Source of the DNA: Flavobacterium keumense
GTDB taxonomy: Bacteria > Bacteroidota > Bacteroidia > Flavobacteriales > Flavobacteriaceae
Direction: 5' to 3'
DNA: 64,000 nucleotides
Assembly (NCBI RefSeq): GCF_029866485.1
Contig: NZ_CP092332.1
Location: forward strand, 124,001 to 188,000
The notes beneath the pieces were generated by a model. It was not told the DNA's origin. It did not search any database and was given only the letters and a program-made list of their open reading frames with translations. Below, in pieces: positions 36,232 through 46,003 of this stretch; position 1 is the stretch's first letter; each line of letters opens with the position of its first letter. Made by a program: the position numbers and the translations under genes.

Positions 36232-37281
36232 TTATTTCTTTTTATTCGTATAGCGCTGAATGTCAATTTCTTTATTCAAGGGTATTTGACATTCAATAGA
36301 TTCATACAACGCTTTTGCCATAGAAGGTCCAAGCATTACCCCTCGGGTTCCTAAACCATTTAAAATATGTAACCTTGTGTAAATGGGATGAGTGCCGACT
36401 AGCGGTCTTCTATCTCTAACTGTTGGACGTACTCCTGCAAAATGAGTCACGATTTCAAAATCACAATCGATGATTTCTTTGATTCGTGTGACCAACTCGG
36501 CTTTCCCTTCTTTAGTCGGGACATCTGTTTTATCTTCCCAATTATAAGTTGCTCCCACTTTAAATAGATCATTCCCTAACGGCAAAATAAATACGCTAGT
36601 GTTCACAATTACATCCAAATCTAAGTCGGGAGCTTTAATAATAAACAACTCGCCTTTAGTACCGTCTAATGGCAATTGATTAAAATAAGGATTGGCACGT
36701 AGACCAAAACCTTCTGCGAAAATGATATGCTTGGCTTGAATATCTTTATAACGAACACTATCCTCTTCAAAAACAATCGCAGCATAATCAAATGATTCTT
36801 GGCGAAACCAATGATTTTCTTTCAAGTAATTTCGGTACGATTCTAACAATGAAGCAGTATTGACATAACCCGTATGTAGTACTTCTCCATAACCGAAAGA
36901 CGCTGTGATACCTTTATATTCTTTGAAATGTAATTGGTTAGATAAAAAAGGAGCTAACTTGGGTTTATCGGAAGCGGCAAACCAATTGTTTTGCTCTTCC
37001 ACAGAAAAGAATTTTCTTAAAATGGGCATTTTAAAATCCAATTGTTGCTCAATTCTAGGCTTTAATTGGGTATAAAATTCATTCATGATAACCAATTGAG
37101 CTTGCGCTTCCCAAACTTCGCTAAAACGCTTTAGAATAACCGGATTGTACAAACCTCCTGCAATCTTAGAGGAATTTTGAGAATCGTTGTCTACCACTAC
37201 AATCGTTTTATTGTGCTGCAAAGCTTCTTCAGCAAAAGAAATTCCGGCCAACCCACAACCTACAATTAAATAATCAATCAT
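36232..37281 (-). CDS. FAD-dependent oxidoreductase (DadA/glycine-oxidase-like)
   Basis: A 349-residue protein with an N-terminal dinucleotide-binding fold YLIVGCGLAGISFAEEAL and a DNDSQNSSKIAGGLYNPVI region, a substrate domain in the middle, and the C-terminal FAD contact THFAGVRPTVRDRRPLVG, then LNGLGTRGVMLGPSMAKAL. This fits amine or D-amino-acid oxidases of the DAO superfamily; the substrate is unknown. It lies downstream of gldN on the same strand but behind a terminator-like hairpin, so it may have its own promoter. Confidence 0.85.
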   Translation of the reverse strand: MIDYLIVGCGLAGISFAEEALQHNKTIVVVDNDSQNSSKIAGGLYNPVILKRFSEVWEAQAQLVIMNEFYTQLKPRIEQQLDFKMPILRKFFSVEEQNNWFAASDKPKLAPFLSNQLHFKEYKGITASFGYGEVLHTGYVNTASLLESYRNYLKENHWFRQESFDYAAIVFEEDSVRYKDIQAKHIIFAEGFGLRANPYFNQLPLDGTKGELFIIKAPDLDLDVIVNTSVFILPLGNDLFKVGATYNWEDKTDVPTKEGKAELVTRIKEIIDCDFEIVTHFAGVRPTVRDRRPLVGTHPIYTRLHILNGLGTRGVMLGPSMAKALYESIECQIPLNKEIDIQRYTNKKK

Positions 37282-37320
37282 AACATCATTTTGAATACTA
37301 TAAAGTAAGGACTTTCAAAG

Positions 37321-37349
37321 AAAAAACTCCTACCTTTTGGGTAAGAGTT
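37321..37349 (-). terminator. Terminator after the gldKLMN operon
   Basis: Read on the minus strand: AAACTC-T-TACC, loop CAAAA, GGTA-G-GAGTTT followed by a T-run. It sits 25 bp past the gldN stop. Confidence 0.7.
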
Positions 37350-37373
37350 TATCTTTTTTTTGGATATAATGAA

Positions 37374-38264
37374 TTAATAATTCCACATATCTTGCTCAAA
37401 ACCACGAATTTTTTCTTTAACTCGATCCGATTCTAACAACTGACTTTGTGCATTATCTTTCATGTAATCTTTGATATCTCTATCACCGTAAACATTCTCC
37501 TCTTTATAAATCACACTATTAAAACGGCGTGAATTTAAGATTTGATCGAATGATATTGGCATGGAAGAGTTTTTTTCATTAAATGCTTTGGCACTGTACA
37601 ACGTTTCTCTGGCATCAGGAAAAAACACCCAGAACAACTCAATATAATCAGGATCTTCACTATTCATAGTGTAAACATCTGGAGTTACCGGACAAATTCC
37701 TAATAAACGGTATTTCAATTCGCCTTGGCGTTTGTCAAAATACCATAATCCTTTGATTTTGTACTGAGTCACATCTTGAGACGTTAAATCTTGTTGAACA
37801 ATATATTCTGGAGAAATTTTTTGACCTGCATTCAATTGTTCTCTACCAGCATCTGTAGTATCTATTCGAGACAAAGATGCTTTTATATCTTTATACGACT
37901 TCTTGGTATTAAAGTAGCTATCAGTATAAACTTCAGTAATTTTTTTATTTTTAATTCCTTTAATAAGTACATCGTATAATGAACGTCTTTCTGGACCTAC
38001 ATTAGCCGTATCAATTGGGAAATACAATGGAAAATTAATTTTTTCTCCCAAATCAATAATTTCCCATACAGTTCTACTCATTAAAATATCTCTATCATGA
38101 ACATACCCGTACGCTAGGGGTTTATCATTATCAGCATCTTTCTGAGCATTCGATTTAATCCCGATTTGACTTGGCGATTTTGCATTAAGCAAGTTCGATT
38201 GTCCAAAAGAGACTATACTAGAAATTGAAAAAATAGCTATTAAAAAACTTCTACTGTTTATCAT
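37374..38264 (-). CDS. gldN: Gliding motility / T9SS protein GldN (PorN)
   Basis: A 296-residue periplasmic protein with signal peptide (FLIAIFSISSIVSFGQ). Characteristic segments: YGYVHDRDILMSRTVWEIID, INFPLYFPIDTANVG, LLGICPVTPDVYTMN and PDARETLYSAKAFNE. GldN/PorN forms, with GldK/PorK, the periplasmic ring linked to the outer membrane in the type IX secretion system. It is last in gldK-gldL-gldM-gldN, 36 bp after gldM. In F. johnsoniae this operon is required for T9SS secretion and gliding (established). Confidence 0.95.
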   Translation of the reverse strand: MINSRSFLIAIFSISSIVSFGQSNLLNAKSPSQIGIKSNAQKDADNDKPLAYGYVHDRDILMSRTVWEIIDLGEKINFPLYFPIDTANVGPERRSLYDVLIKGIKNKKITEVYTDSYFNTKKSYKDIKASLSRIDTTDAGREQLNAGQKISPEYIVQQDLTSQDVTQYKIKGLWYFDKRQGELKYRLLGICPVTPDVYTMNSEDPDYIELFWVFFPDARETLYSAKAFNEKNSSMPISFDQILNSRRFNSVIYKEENVYGDRDIKDYMKDNAQSQLLESDRVKEKIRGFEQDMWNY

Positions 38265-38300
38265 GTTTGAATATATTGAGTAGTTTATTTGTACTACTAA

Positions 38301-39839
38301 TTATTGTATTTCATAAATTACTGGAGCCGTTCTTGGTAGCATATAGCTTCCAGCACCCACTAATTTGGTTTTAATTTCAGAAATAGTAACTTGATCACCT
38401 CTCCCTGCCTTAGCTAATACCGCTTTACATTGTGCATTCAATTTATTTCCTGGAACTACTACAGTAGGTTGTCCTGTCACTTTAAAGTTAAATCCTACCA
38501 CATCTAATCCTACTTCAAAATCAAAGTCAACTAACTTAGCTCCTACAGTAGAAATTTCTAAACTCGATTTTGGACCTTTTACAACTCCCATTTCTCCTCT
38601 AATTGTTCCTACAGGACCTGGAATTCCTTTAATTCTAAACGTTTTTTTGTCTGATACTTTAGATCCATCTGGCAAAGTTCCAGTTACGCTTATTACCGCT
38701 TCGTTTCCTGCACCAGGATTCATTACATACTTACCTCCTCCGACTGGACGTAATCCAGGACCAGTTGCAATTACTTTATCTGCTGGAACTCCTGCAAAAG
38801 ATACTGATATTGGGTTAGCAACTCCTCGGTACACTACATTCATCTTATCTGCTGAAATAGTAGCCGAATTTGGACGAGGTACTACAACATACTTCCCTTC
38901 AAATGCCAATGGAATCGTTTCTCCGTCTTGAACGAAGGTAAACTTACCATTGATTTTTTGTTCTCCAACCGCTCCTGCAGTTAACGAAATAATTGCTTGA
39001 CCATTTTCTAATTTACCAGGACCTTGAAATGAAGTTGGTTTAGTATTGGCATCATATTTACCTAATACTACTTTACCTGTTACTTTTTCTCCTTGATAAT
39101 ACGCATTTTTGTCTAATACTACTAAAGCCGTAAAGTTTTTCATTGAAGACGCTTCAACTGCCGCTTTTCCTAATAAAATACTATAGATATCTGCTTCTGC
39201 TTTCTTCACATCATTTTGAAATGAAGTGATTTTTGTCAACGAAGCAATCGCTGGAAAACCTTTGAAATGGTAATCTAAATATTTTTTAGTTACCCCTTCG
39301 TGGTCTTTCACATCAGTAGTAGCAAACTTTGTACTAATTTCAGAAATAACTCCTTTCAATTTACTGTTATTCCCAACAGCAGCTTTCATATCGGTTACAT
39401 ACTTTGAAAATCTAGATACGATTTCTTCTCCTTTTTTAGAATAACCATCTCCTTCAAACCAACCTTCATCAATAGTAGCTCCTTTGTCCATAGCTTCATA
39501 AGGTAATTTACCAGTTTCAGGATCTACTTCTATACCTGCAGTAGCATCAGCTTTCAATGTTCCTAAATACTCGTAAAAATCTTTAGAAATACTTGCTACT
39601 TTTTTAGCATCTGCAGCTGCCTGTACGAAGTGAGCATCTTCACTTGCTTTTTTATCTAATGCTTGCAACATACTTGCATTCATTGACTCAGCGCTTACAT
39701 TTGCTGCATCAAATTTTTCATTCATCAATCCAAAAGCAGATAATACTTCTTTGGACATATTTAAAGCTAACATTGCGATGAAAACCAAATACATTAGGTT
39801 TACCATCTTCTGTCTAGGACTTAATTTTCCTCCTGCCAT
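38301..39839 (-). CDS. gldM: Gliding motility / T9SS motor protein GldM
   Basis: A 512-residue inner-membrane protein with one N-terminal transmembrane helix (MVNLMYLVFIAMLALNMSKE) carrying the conserved intramembrane region, and a large periplasmic part of repeated beta domains (NAYYQGEKVTGKVVLGKYD, then ISVSFAGVPADKVIATGPG). GldM pairs with GldL to form the proton-powered rotary motor that energises the T9SS and gliding. Length matches the family (about 510-520). It is 49 bp downstream of gldL in the operon. Confidence 0.96.
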   Translation of the reverse strand: MAGGKLSPRQKMVNLMYLVFIAMLALNMSKEVLSAFGLMNEKFDAANVSAESMNASMLQALDKKASEDAHFVQAAADAKKVASISKDFYEYLGTLKADATAGIEVDPETGKLPYEAMDKGATIDEGWFEGDGYSKKGEEIVSRFSKYVTDMKAAVGNNSKLKGVISEISTKFATTDVKDHEGVTKKYLDYHFKGFPAIASLTKITSFQNDVKKAEADIYSILLGKAAVEASSMKNFTALVVLDKNAYYQGEKVTGKVVLGKYDANTKPTSFQGPGKLENGQAIISLTAGAVGEQKINGKFTFVQDGETIPLAFEGKYVVVPRPNSATISADKMNVVYRGVANPISVSFAGVPADKVIATGPGLRPVGGGKYVMNPGAGNEAVISVTGTLPDGSKVSDKKTFRIKGIPGPVGTIRGEMGVVKGPKSSLEISTVGAKLVDFDFEVGLDVVGFNFKVTGQPTVVVPGNKLNAQCKAVLAKAGRGDQVTISEIKTKLVGAGSYMLPRTAPVIYEIQ

Positions 39840-39888
39840 TTTATTTTAAATAATTAGTTAGTAAAGTAATTTAGTTTAAAACTAATTA

Positions 39889-40524
39889 TTATCCTTTGTT
39901 ACTCATTGCAGAAAGCATTCCACCATATACTGCGTTTAATGAAGCAATATTAGCCGTCATCGATTGCATTTGTTGTTTCAACATCGCTGCATTTTCAGCG
40001 ATATCTTTATTCGCTTCTGCATTTACTGATGCGCTTTCTAATTGTAATTTATACAAACTATTCAACGACTCCATTTGAGCAGCCGCTTTGGTTAATTCCT
40101 CACTGTATTTTTTCGTCGAAGCCAAAGAATCTACTGTTGGAGCAATTCCTTTAGCTGCTGATTCAAAGTTTTTAATACTATTTCCTAAGCTAGCCATTAA
40201 TTCTCCATCAATTTTAGCTTCTTTCAACATTGCGTCTAATTTTTGAGAAAGTAATCCATTGGCATCTGCACTATCTTCAGCTTTTTTAGATTTTGGTTTG
40301 GCTTCGCCTCCTGCTAATTCTGGATACACTAAAGTCCAGTCCAATTCATCTTCTACTTTATCAAAAGCTGATAACGCAAAAATAAACGCTTCTGTTAAAA
40401 GACCTATTACTAATAATTGACTTGCTCCTGTCCAGTGTTGAATTTTGAACAATGCCCCTACAATTACTACTGCCGCTCCCATACCGTAAGCGAAATTCAT
40501 TACTTTTTTGTTAATTAATGCCAT
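39889..40524 (-). CDS. gldL: Gliding motility / T9SS motor protein GldL
   Basis: A 211-residue inner-membrane protein with two N-terminal transmembrane helices (FAYGMGAAVVIVGALFKIQH and LLVIGLLTEAFIFALSAF) containing the characteristic charged/aromatic KIQHW region, then the family WTLVYPEL segment and a cytoplasmic helical tail (MLKQQMQSMTANIASLNAVY). GldL surrounds the GldM dimer as the stator-like ring of the T9SS motor. It lies between gldK (31 bp) and gldM (49 bp). Confidence 0.96.
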   Translation of the reverse strand: MALINKKVMNFAYGMGAAVVIVGALFKIQHWTGASQLLVIGLLTEAFIFALSAFDKVEDELDWTLVYPELAGGEAKPKSKKAEDSADANGLLSQKLDAMLKEAKIDGELMASLGNSIKNFESAAKGIAPTVDSLASTKKYSEELTKAAAQMESLNSLYKLQLESASVNAEANKDIAENAAMLKQQMQSMTANIASLNAVYGGMLSAMSNKG

Positions 40525-40555
40525 GTTATTTAATTTTATAAGTGATATTTACGTT

Positions 40556-41965
40556 TTATTTTTTTGTTGTTTTTTTAGTCGATATTTTTTGAGTTCCCAT
40601 ATAATCTTGAACGGTTCTAAAACCAATGTAGCTTCTTGCTGAATCAGCATACTCATAATCTCTAGTCGATACTTGTAACATATAAGCCACATCTTTCCAA
40701 GAACCTCCTCGAACTACTTTTCTTTTGTTTTTATTGTCTTGAATATTTGGACTCATTGTCGACACATAGTCGTAAGCGCCCGAATCATACGCTGTTGCTG
40801 TCCATTCTGCTACGTTACCCGCCATATTGTACAAATTGTAACCATTAGGATCAAATGATTTTGCTTCTACTGTATATAATGCATTGTCTGCCGCATAATC
40901 TCCTCTATTTGGTTTGAAATTAGCTAAGAAACAACCTCTATCATTTTTTGTATAAGGACCTCCCCAAGGATATGTCGCTGATTGTAATCCTCCTCTAGCA
41001 GCATATTCCCATTCTGCTTCCGAAGGCAAACGGAATTTATTAACTAAATCTCTCCCTTTTTTCTTCGATTTTACATACGAATTTTTGTATAATGTTCTCC
41101 ACTCACAGAAAGCGACTGCTTGGGTATGTTTTACTCCTACAACTGGGTATTCACCATAAGCCTTATGCCAAAAATAATCATTGTGCATCGGCTCATTGTA
41201 AGAATACGCAAAATCTTTAATCCAAACTGTGGTGTCTGGATATACTTTTACTTGTTCTGTTCTAATAAAATCTTGTCTTTTACCGCCTTTTGATTTTGCT
41301 GCTGCTTGAATATCCATCCAAGAATAACGGAATTTCAATTTATTTACATCAATCGTTCTCAAACCATTATAAGAGGCTTCTAAAGGCAAGTACATAGAAT
41401 CCATTACCTCCGAATAATACTCATCTGGATATTTTTTAGTGTCTTTGATTAATTTGACTTTCTTATTAATTTTTCTACCCGCATACTCATTATCGCCTGT
41501 TCCTAAACTATAATAATTATCATACATGTATTTATCGTAAGCATTCATTTTTTCAGGGTCAGTATCGTTAAATGCAAAATCACCAATACTGCCTGAATTT
41601 TTCCCTTTTCCTTTTCCATCACCAGATTTTTGGCCATTTTGATCTGCCAAAATAGCGAGACGCATACGCATTGTCGAATCTTTTACCCATTCTACAAACT
41701 GACGATACTCGCTATTAGTAATCTCTGTTTCGTCCATATAAAAAGACGGAACTGTTACTGTTTTTGTAGGTGCATCTTCAACACCTGCAAGGTCTTGATC
41801 TGACTTACCCATAATGAAGGAACCTCCTGGAACCAAAGACATTCCGAAGGGTTTTTCAGGATGCCACTTGGCTCCTTTTACCCCAACTAACTCTCCTTTA
41901 TCTCCAGACTTTCCACAACTAATTAATAGTGTCAAAATTGCTGTAAATGCAATGAAATTCTTCAT
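40556..41965 (-). CDS. gldK: Gliding motility / T9SS lipoprotein GldK
   Basis: I start at ATG 41965, which gives a proper lipoprotein signal (MKNFIAFTAILTLLISC, Cys17); the longer TTG frame from 41998 would bury it. The 469-residue product has the formylglycine-generating-enzyme-like fold: FGMSLVPGGSFIMGKSD at the start, FYMDETEITNSEYRQFV, FRLPSEAEWEYAARGG, NMAGNVAEWTATAYD and VVRGGSWKD. GldK/PorK is an outer-membrane lipoprotein that builds the periplasmic ring with GldN. It heads the operon behind a TTG/TAnnTTTA-type promoter. Confidence 0.95.
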   Translation of the reverse strand: MKNFIAFTAILTLLISCGKSGDKGELVGVKGAKWHPEKPFGMSLVPGGSFIMGKSDQDLAGVEDAPTKTVTVPSFYMDETEITNSEYRQFVEWVKDSTMRMRLAILADQNGQKSGDGKGKGKNSGSIGDFAFNDTDPEKMNAYDKYMYDNYYSLGTGDNEYAGRKINKKVKLIKDTKKYPDEYYSEVMDSMYLPLEASYNGLRTIDVNKLKFRYSWMDIQAAAKSKGGKRQDFIRTEQVKVYPDTTVWIKDFAYSYNEPMHNDYFWHKAYGEYPVVGVKHTQAVAFCEWRTLYKNSYVKSKKKGRDLVNKFRLPSEAEWEYAARGGLQSATYPWGGPYTKNDRGCFLANFKPNRGDYAADNALYTVEAKSFDPNGYNLYNMAGNVAEWTATAYDSGAYDYVSTMSPNIQDNKNKRKVVRGGSWKDVAYMLQVSTRDYEYADSARSYIGFRTVQDYMGTQKISTKKTTKK

Positions 41966-42002
41966 ATAATTTTGCGTTATATTTTCTTTATTTTTCAAGG
42001 TG

Positions 42003-42033
42003 TAAACGTATTTAATATTTTCCTAAAAAGCAA
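42003..42033 (-). promoter_or_regulatory. Promoter of the gldKLMN operon
   Basis: On the minus strand, TTG (42031-42033), 20 bp, then TACGTTTA (42003-42010), one base off TAnnTTTG. The gldK ATG is 37 bp downstream of the -7 box, agreeing with the shorter start. Confidence 0.6.
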
Positions 42034-42075
42034 TTTTTTTTATTTTCCTGTTTTTTCACTTCAAAATCACCCTTT

Positions 42076-43227
42076 TTAAATACTGTTTTTGCGCTGTGCT
42101 TTCCACCATCTTTCGGGTAATTCTTGATTACATGCTGTAAGATATTCTTCATACGAACAGGGTAATAACGTGTTTCTTTTTAATTTATTATTACCATTAG
42201 TTATAAAAGGAATTTCTATCCACCAGCGGTCCGTTTTATCACTTTTATAAAAAATCAATTCTTCGTCTTCTGAAGGAACTATATACTTTAAATAATTCTC
42301 TCTACTTCCAAAAGGATATTCATTTGACCGGTAATGATACCCCTCTATGAAATACCAAATGATTTGGGCTACCAAAACCGCTTCTTGAGGTGTGTCATTA
42401 TGATTGAATACCCCAAAAGAAGTAACCTTATCACTTATTCCTGCATATCTTGATAAAGCACAAATTTCTTTACCGTTAAATCCATTAGGAATAAAATTAG
42501 CGAAATTACCAGAGTCAGAGGTCTTTACCGAATTCATATCAACACTAACCAAATCCGCATCTCTAAAAACAGGCTCAGCAATCGCTATCGTATTAGCAAC
42601 TTCTCCTAATCGATAGGCATCAAAAAATAATTTTTCTATCAAATCGATTTCTTCTTGCGAATTATAATAGGTTTGATACCCAATATTGCAATAATTGAAC
42701 AAATTATTAGGCTCTTCAATCACTATCTTTGTTAGATAAGATGATGCAGAAATAGGATCACTCTCTTTTCCAAAATCAAATTTACTGTCTATCGCCACCA
42801 AATTGACCATTTGTTCCAAGTCATCATACGCTCTGTAAAGCGCAAATGTTAAATCTTGCGAGCCTCCTATAACAATTGGAAGTATTTTATTTTTAATCAA
42901 GTGCGAAGCTACCTTCTTTAATGCAAAATAAGTATCTTCAATAGAATTTCCAGCTATTATATTGCCAAAATCAGCAATTGACACATCCCAATTCCCTGGA
43001 TACAAGCTATAAAATTCTCTTCGAACAGCATCCAAATCAATCTCAGGATTACCGTTTTTATTACCTCTATTTTCTAACACTCCAATAATCCCAAGAGTTA
43101 CCATACTTACCTCTGGAAATGCCTTTGGGGTATGCAAAACCACCTTACTCCCCAATTGTTGAGAAGACAATCCGTCAATATATTCAAGGATTTCAGTATC
43201 TAAAGGAGAAAGAAAATCAAATTCCAT
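42076..43227 (-). CDS. Arginase/formimidoylglutamase-fold protein with lost metal ligands
   Basis: A 383-residue protein of the ureohydrolase fold. The family metal motifs are recognisable but altered: GGDHS is GGSQD (His to Gln124), DAHxD is DSKFD (His to Lys149; Asp147 and Asp151 kept), and SxDxDxxDP is SVDMNSVKTSD (Asp to Asn232). Automatic annotation would probably call it formimidoylglutamase, but a two-manganese hydrolase site looks unlikely. It sits between topA (3 bp away, probably co-transcribed) and gldK, an order I recall from other Flavobacteria, so a conserved non-enzymatic role is plausible. The function is not known. Confidence 0.8.
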   Translation of the reverse strand: MEFDFLSPLDTEILEYIDGLSSQQLGSKVVLHTPKAFPEVSMVTLGIIGVLENRGNKNGNPEIDLDAVRREFYSLYPGNWDVSIADFGNIIAGNSIEDTYFALKKVASHLIKNKILPIVIGGSQDLTFALYRAYDDLEQMVNLVAIDSKFDFGKESDPISASSYLTKIVIEEPNNLFNYCNIGYQTYYNSQEEIDLIEKLFFDAYRLGEVANTIAIAEPVFRDADLVSVDMNSVKTSDSGNFANFIPNGFNGKEICALSRYAGISDKVTSFGVFNHNDTPQEAVLVAQIIWYFIEGYHYRSNEYPFGSRENYLKYIVPSEDEELIFYKSDKTDRWWIEIPFITNGNNKLKRNTLLPCSYEEYLTACNQELPERWWKAQRKNSI

Positions 43228-43230
43228 TTT

Positions 43231-45717
43231 TTATTTCTTTTTAGCAGTCGTTTTTTTAGCAGGTGTCTTCTTTGCGGGTGTTTTCTTTTCAATCAGTTCT
43301 TGAACTTCTTTCAATGTCAATTTACTCGCATCAACATCTTTATTCAATTCAATTTTGATTTTACCTTTAATAATTACGGAGCGCCCCCAGCGTGCTTTTT
43401 CTACAACTATTCCTTCTTCAGGCCAGTTATGTACTACCTTATCAATATTTTTTTGCAATTTATCTTCAATCAATTCTTCAATATCAGTTTGAGATAAGTT
43501 ATCAAAATCGTATTTTTTACTCACATTGATAAAAAGACCATCCCATTTTATAAAAGCACCAAAACGCCCCACGCCTTTTTGCACACCTAACCCTTTGTAA
43601 ACGGCAATTGGCGCATCGGCTTGTGCTTTTTGATCAATTAATTCTTGAGCTCTATCCATGGTTACATCCAAAGGATCCTCTCCTTTTGGTAATGAGATAA
43701 ACAAAGAACCATGTCTTACATAAGGTCCATATCGTCCATTACTTACTTCTACTTCCTCTCCTTTATATAGACCTAAATTTTTAGGTAAAAGAAACAATCC
43801 CAAAACCTCATCCAAAGTAACATTACTAATATTTTGGTCAGGTCTTAGACTTGCAAATTTCTTATCTTCATCTTCAGCTTCTCCAATTTGAGCCATAGGG
43901 CCAAATTTCCCTAAACGAACTAAAACCGGTTTACCAGTAGCTGGATCAATTCCTAAAATTCGTTCTCCACTCTCTCTATCTGCATTGGCTTCTACATCTT
44001 TCACATTCGGATGGAACTTATCGTAAAATTCCTGCATCATGGTAGCCCATTCAATATTTCCTTCAGCAATTTCATCAAAATCTTGTTCTACTTTTGCTGT
44101 GAAATTATACTCTAAAATAGCTCCGAAGTTTTTCACCAAGAAATCAGTAACAATTGTTCCAATATCTGTTGGTACTAATTTACCTTTATCAGAACCCGTA
44201 TTTTCTTTTAATACTTTCTCATTGATTTTACCAGACTGTAAACTAAGTTGATGGTATTTTCTTTCCTGCCCTTCAAGATTCCCTTTTTCAACATAGTTTC
44301 TGTTGATAATAGTAGAAATTGTTGGTGCATACGTTGAAGGACGACCTATACCTAATTCTTCTAATTTTTTCACTAAAGAAGCTTCCGTATATCGTGCTGG
44401 AGGTCTTGAATATCTTTCTGTTGCAGTAATATAATTATTCTCTAATCGTTCGTTAACTTTTAATGCTGGCAACATTCCTTCTTGTTCTTCTTCATCCTCA
44501 TCATTACCTTCCAAATACACTTTCAAGAAACCTTCAAATAGTAATACTTCTCCCGAAGCCGTAAACACTTCACTATGGTTATTGGCTTCGATTTTCACAT
44601 TGGTACGTTCTAACTCGGCATCACTCATTTGCGAAGCCAACGTTCTTTTCCAAATCAAATCATACAAACGTGCTTGATCTCTATCAATATTTACTGTGTG
44701 ACGCGACATGTCTGTAGGACGTATTGCCTCGTGAGCTTCTTGAGCGCCTTTGCTTTTATTAGCAAACGTACGTGGTTTAGAAAATTCTTTCCCATAGGAT
44801 TTGATAATCTCAGCTTGTGCAGCATCCATCGCTTCCTTAGACAAGTTGACACTATCCGTTCTCATATAAGTAATTAATCCTGCCTCATACAAACGTTGTG
44901 CTAACTGCATGGTAATTCCAACCGGCAAATACAATTTACGAGCTGCTTCTTGTTGCAAAGTAGAGGTGGTAAATGGTGCTGTGGGCGATTTTTTAGTAGG
45001 TTTTGTTTCTAACTCTCCTACTTTATAAGTGGTCCCTATATTTTGATTTAAAAAATCTTCTGCTTCTTTTTTAGTAACAAAATTTTTAGCCAATTTAGCT
45101 TTAACAACCTTACCCGATTCATTCACAAACTCTGCTGTAACAGAATAACTAGCAACTGGTTGAAAACTCTGTATTTCACGTTCCCGCTCTACAATTAATC
45201 GAACAGATACTGATTGCACACGACCTGCCGAAAGCCCTCCTTTCACTTTTCTCCATAATACAGGTGACAACTCATATCCTACTAAACGATCTAATACACG
45301 ACGGGCTTGTTGTGCATTTACCAAGTTATAATCAATTTCGCGGGGATTTTCTATAGCTTTAAGAATTGCTGATTTGGTGATTTCATGAAAAACGATACGT
45401 TTCGTTTTCTGTTTATCAAGTTTTAATTCTTCAGACAAATGCCAAGATATCGCTTCTCCTTCACGGTCTTCATCGGAAGCCAACCATACCGTTTCAGCTT
45501 GCTTTGATAGGGATTTAAGTTTAGTTACTAATGCTTTTTTATCAGCAGAAACTTCGTATTTGGGTTTGAAACCATTTTCAACATCTACACCAATTTCTTT
45601 AGAAGGTAAATCTGCTATATGTCCATAACTGGACTCCACTTGAAAATCACTTCCTAAAAATTTTTCGATTGTTTTAGCCTTTGCAGGTGATTCTACTATA
45701 ACTAAATTCTTTGCCAT
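43231..45717 (-). CDS. topA: DNA topoisomerase I (type IA)
   Basis: 828 residues. TOPRIM domain at the N-terminus (NLVIVESPAKAKTIEKFLG, with the acidic SDEDREGEA at about 81-89), catalytic Tyr284 in LITYMRTDSVNLS, and GIGRPSTYAPTISTIINR in domain IV. The C-terminus has repeated topoisomerase DNA-binding modules without zinc-finger cysteines (LGKFGPMAQIG, NGRYGPYVRHGSLF, VGRFGAFIKWDGLF) and a lysine-rich tail of KKTPA-type repeats. It relaxes negative supercoils. The stop is 3 bp before the arginase-fold gene. Confidence 0.97.
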   Translation of the reverse strand: MAKNLVIVESPAKAKTIEKFLGSDFQVESSYGHIADLPSKEIGVDVENGFKPKYEVSADKKALVTKLKSLSKQAETVWLASDEDREGEAISWHLSEELKLDKQKTKRIVFHEITKSAILKAIENPREIDYNLVNAQQARRVLDRLVGYELSPVLWRKVKGGLSAGRVQSVSVRLIVEREREIQSFQPVASYSVTAEFVNESGKVVKAKLAKNFVTKKEAEDFLNQNIGTTYKVGELETKPTKKSPTAPFTTSTLQQEAARKLYLPVGITMQLAQRLYEAGLITYMRTDSVNLSKEAMDAAQAEIIKSYGKEFSKPRTFANKSKGAQEAHEAIRPTDMSRHTVNIDRDQARLYDLIWKRTLASQMSDAELERTNVKIEANNHSEVFTASGEVLLFEGFLKVYLEGNDEDEEEQEGMLPALKVNERLENNYITATERYSRPPARYTEASLVKKLEELGIGRPSTYAPTISTIINRNYVEKGNLEGQERKYHQLSLQSGKINEKVLKENTGSDKGKLVPTDIGTIVTDFLVKNFGAILEYNFTAKVEQDFDEIAEGNIEWATMMQEFYDKFHPNVKDVEANADRESGERILGIDPATGKPVLVRLGKFGPMAQIGEAEDEDKKFASLRPDQNISNVTLDEVLGLFLLPKNLGLYKGEEVEVSNGRYGPYVRHGSLFISLPKGEDPLDVTMDRAQELIDQKAQADAPIAVYKGLGVQKGVGRFGAFIKWDGLFINVSKKYDFDNLSQTDIEELIEDKLQKNIDKVVHNWPEEGIVVEKARWGRSVIIKGKIKIELNKDVDASKLTLKEVQELIEKKTPAKKTPAKKTTAKKK

Positions 45718-45954
45718 ATCCCGTTTGTTTGTGTTGGCAAAAGTATATGATTTTTTTAAATTTTATGTTTTTAAAATTTCAAAAATAATTTTTATCGACG
45801 AAAAACGATTTCTATCGATATCCTACAATACCTAATATTATATAAAAAAACAACATCTTTAAAATTAATTTAGTAGGAAATAACACCTACCAATAAAAAC
45901 CATTTTTTTAGACTCAACCGAACTTAAAATACTGTTAAAAGTTTAACTGCCATC

Positions 45955-45986
45955 TTGTCATATATATCTAATTTGACGTATCTTTG
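45955..45986 (+). promoter_or_regulatory. Promoter of miaB
   Basis: TTG (45955-45957), 21 bp, then a perfect TAnnTTTG box, TATCTTTG (45979-45986). The miaB ATG lies 17 bp downstream of the box. The rest of 45721-45954 is AT-rich with no gene seen. Confidence 0.8.
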
Positions 45987-46003
45987 CACTTTGAAAAAAT
46001 GCA

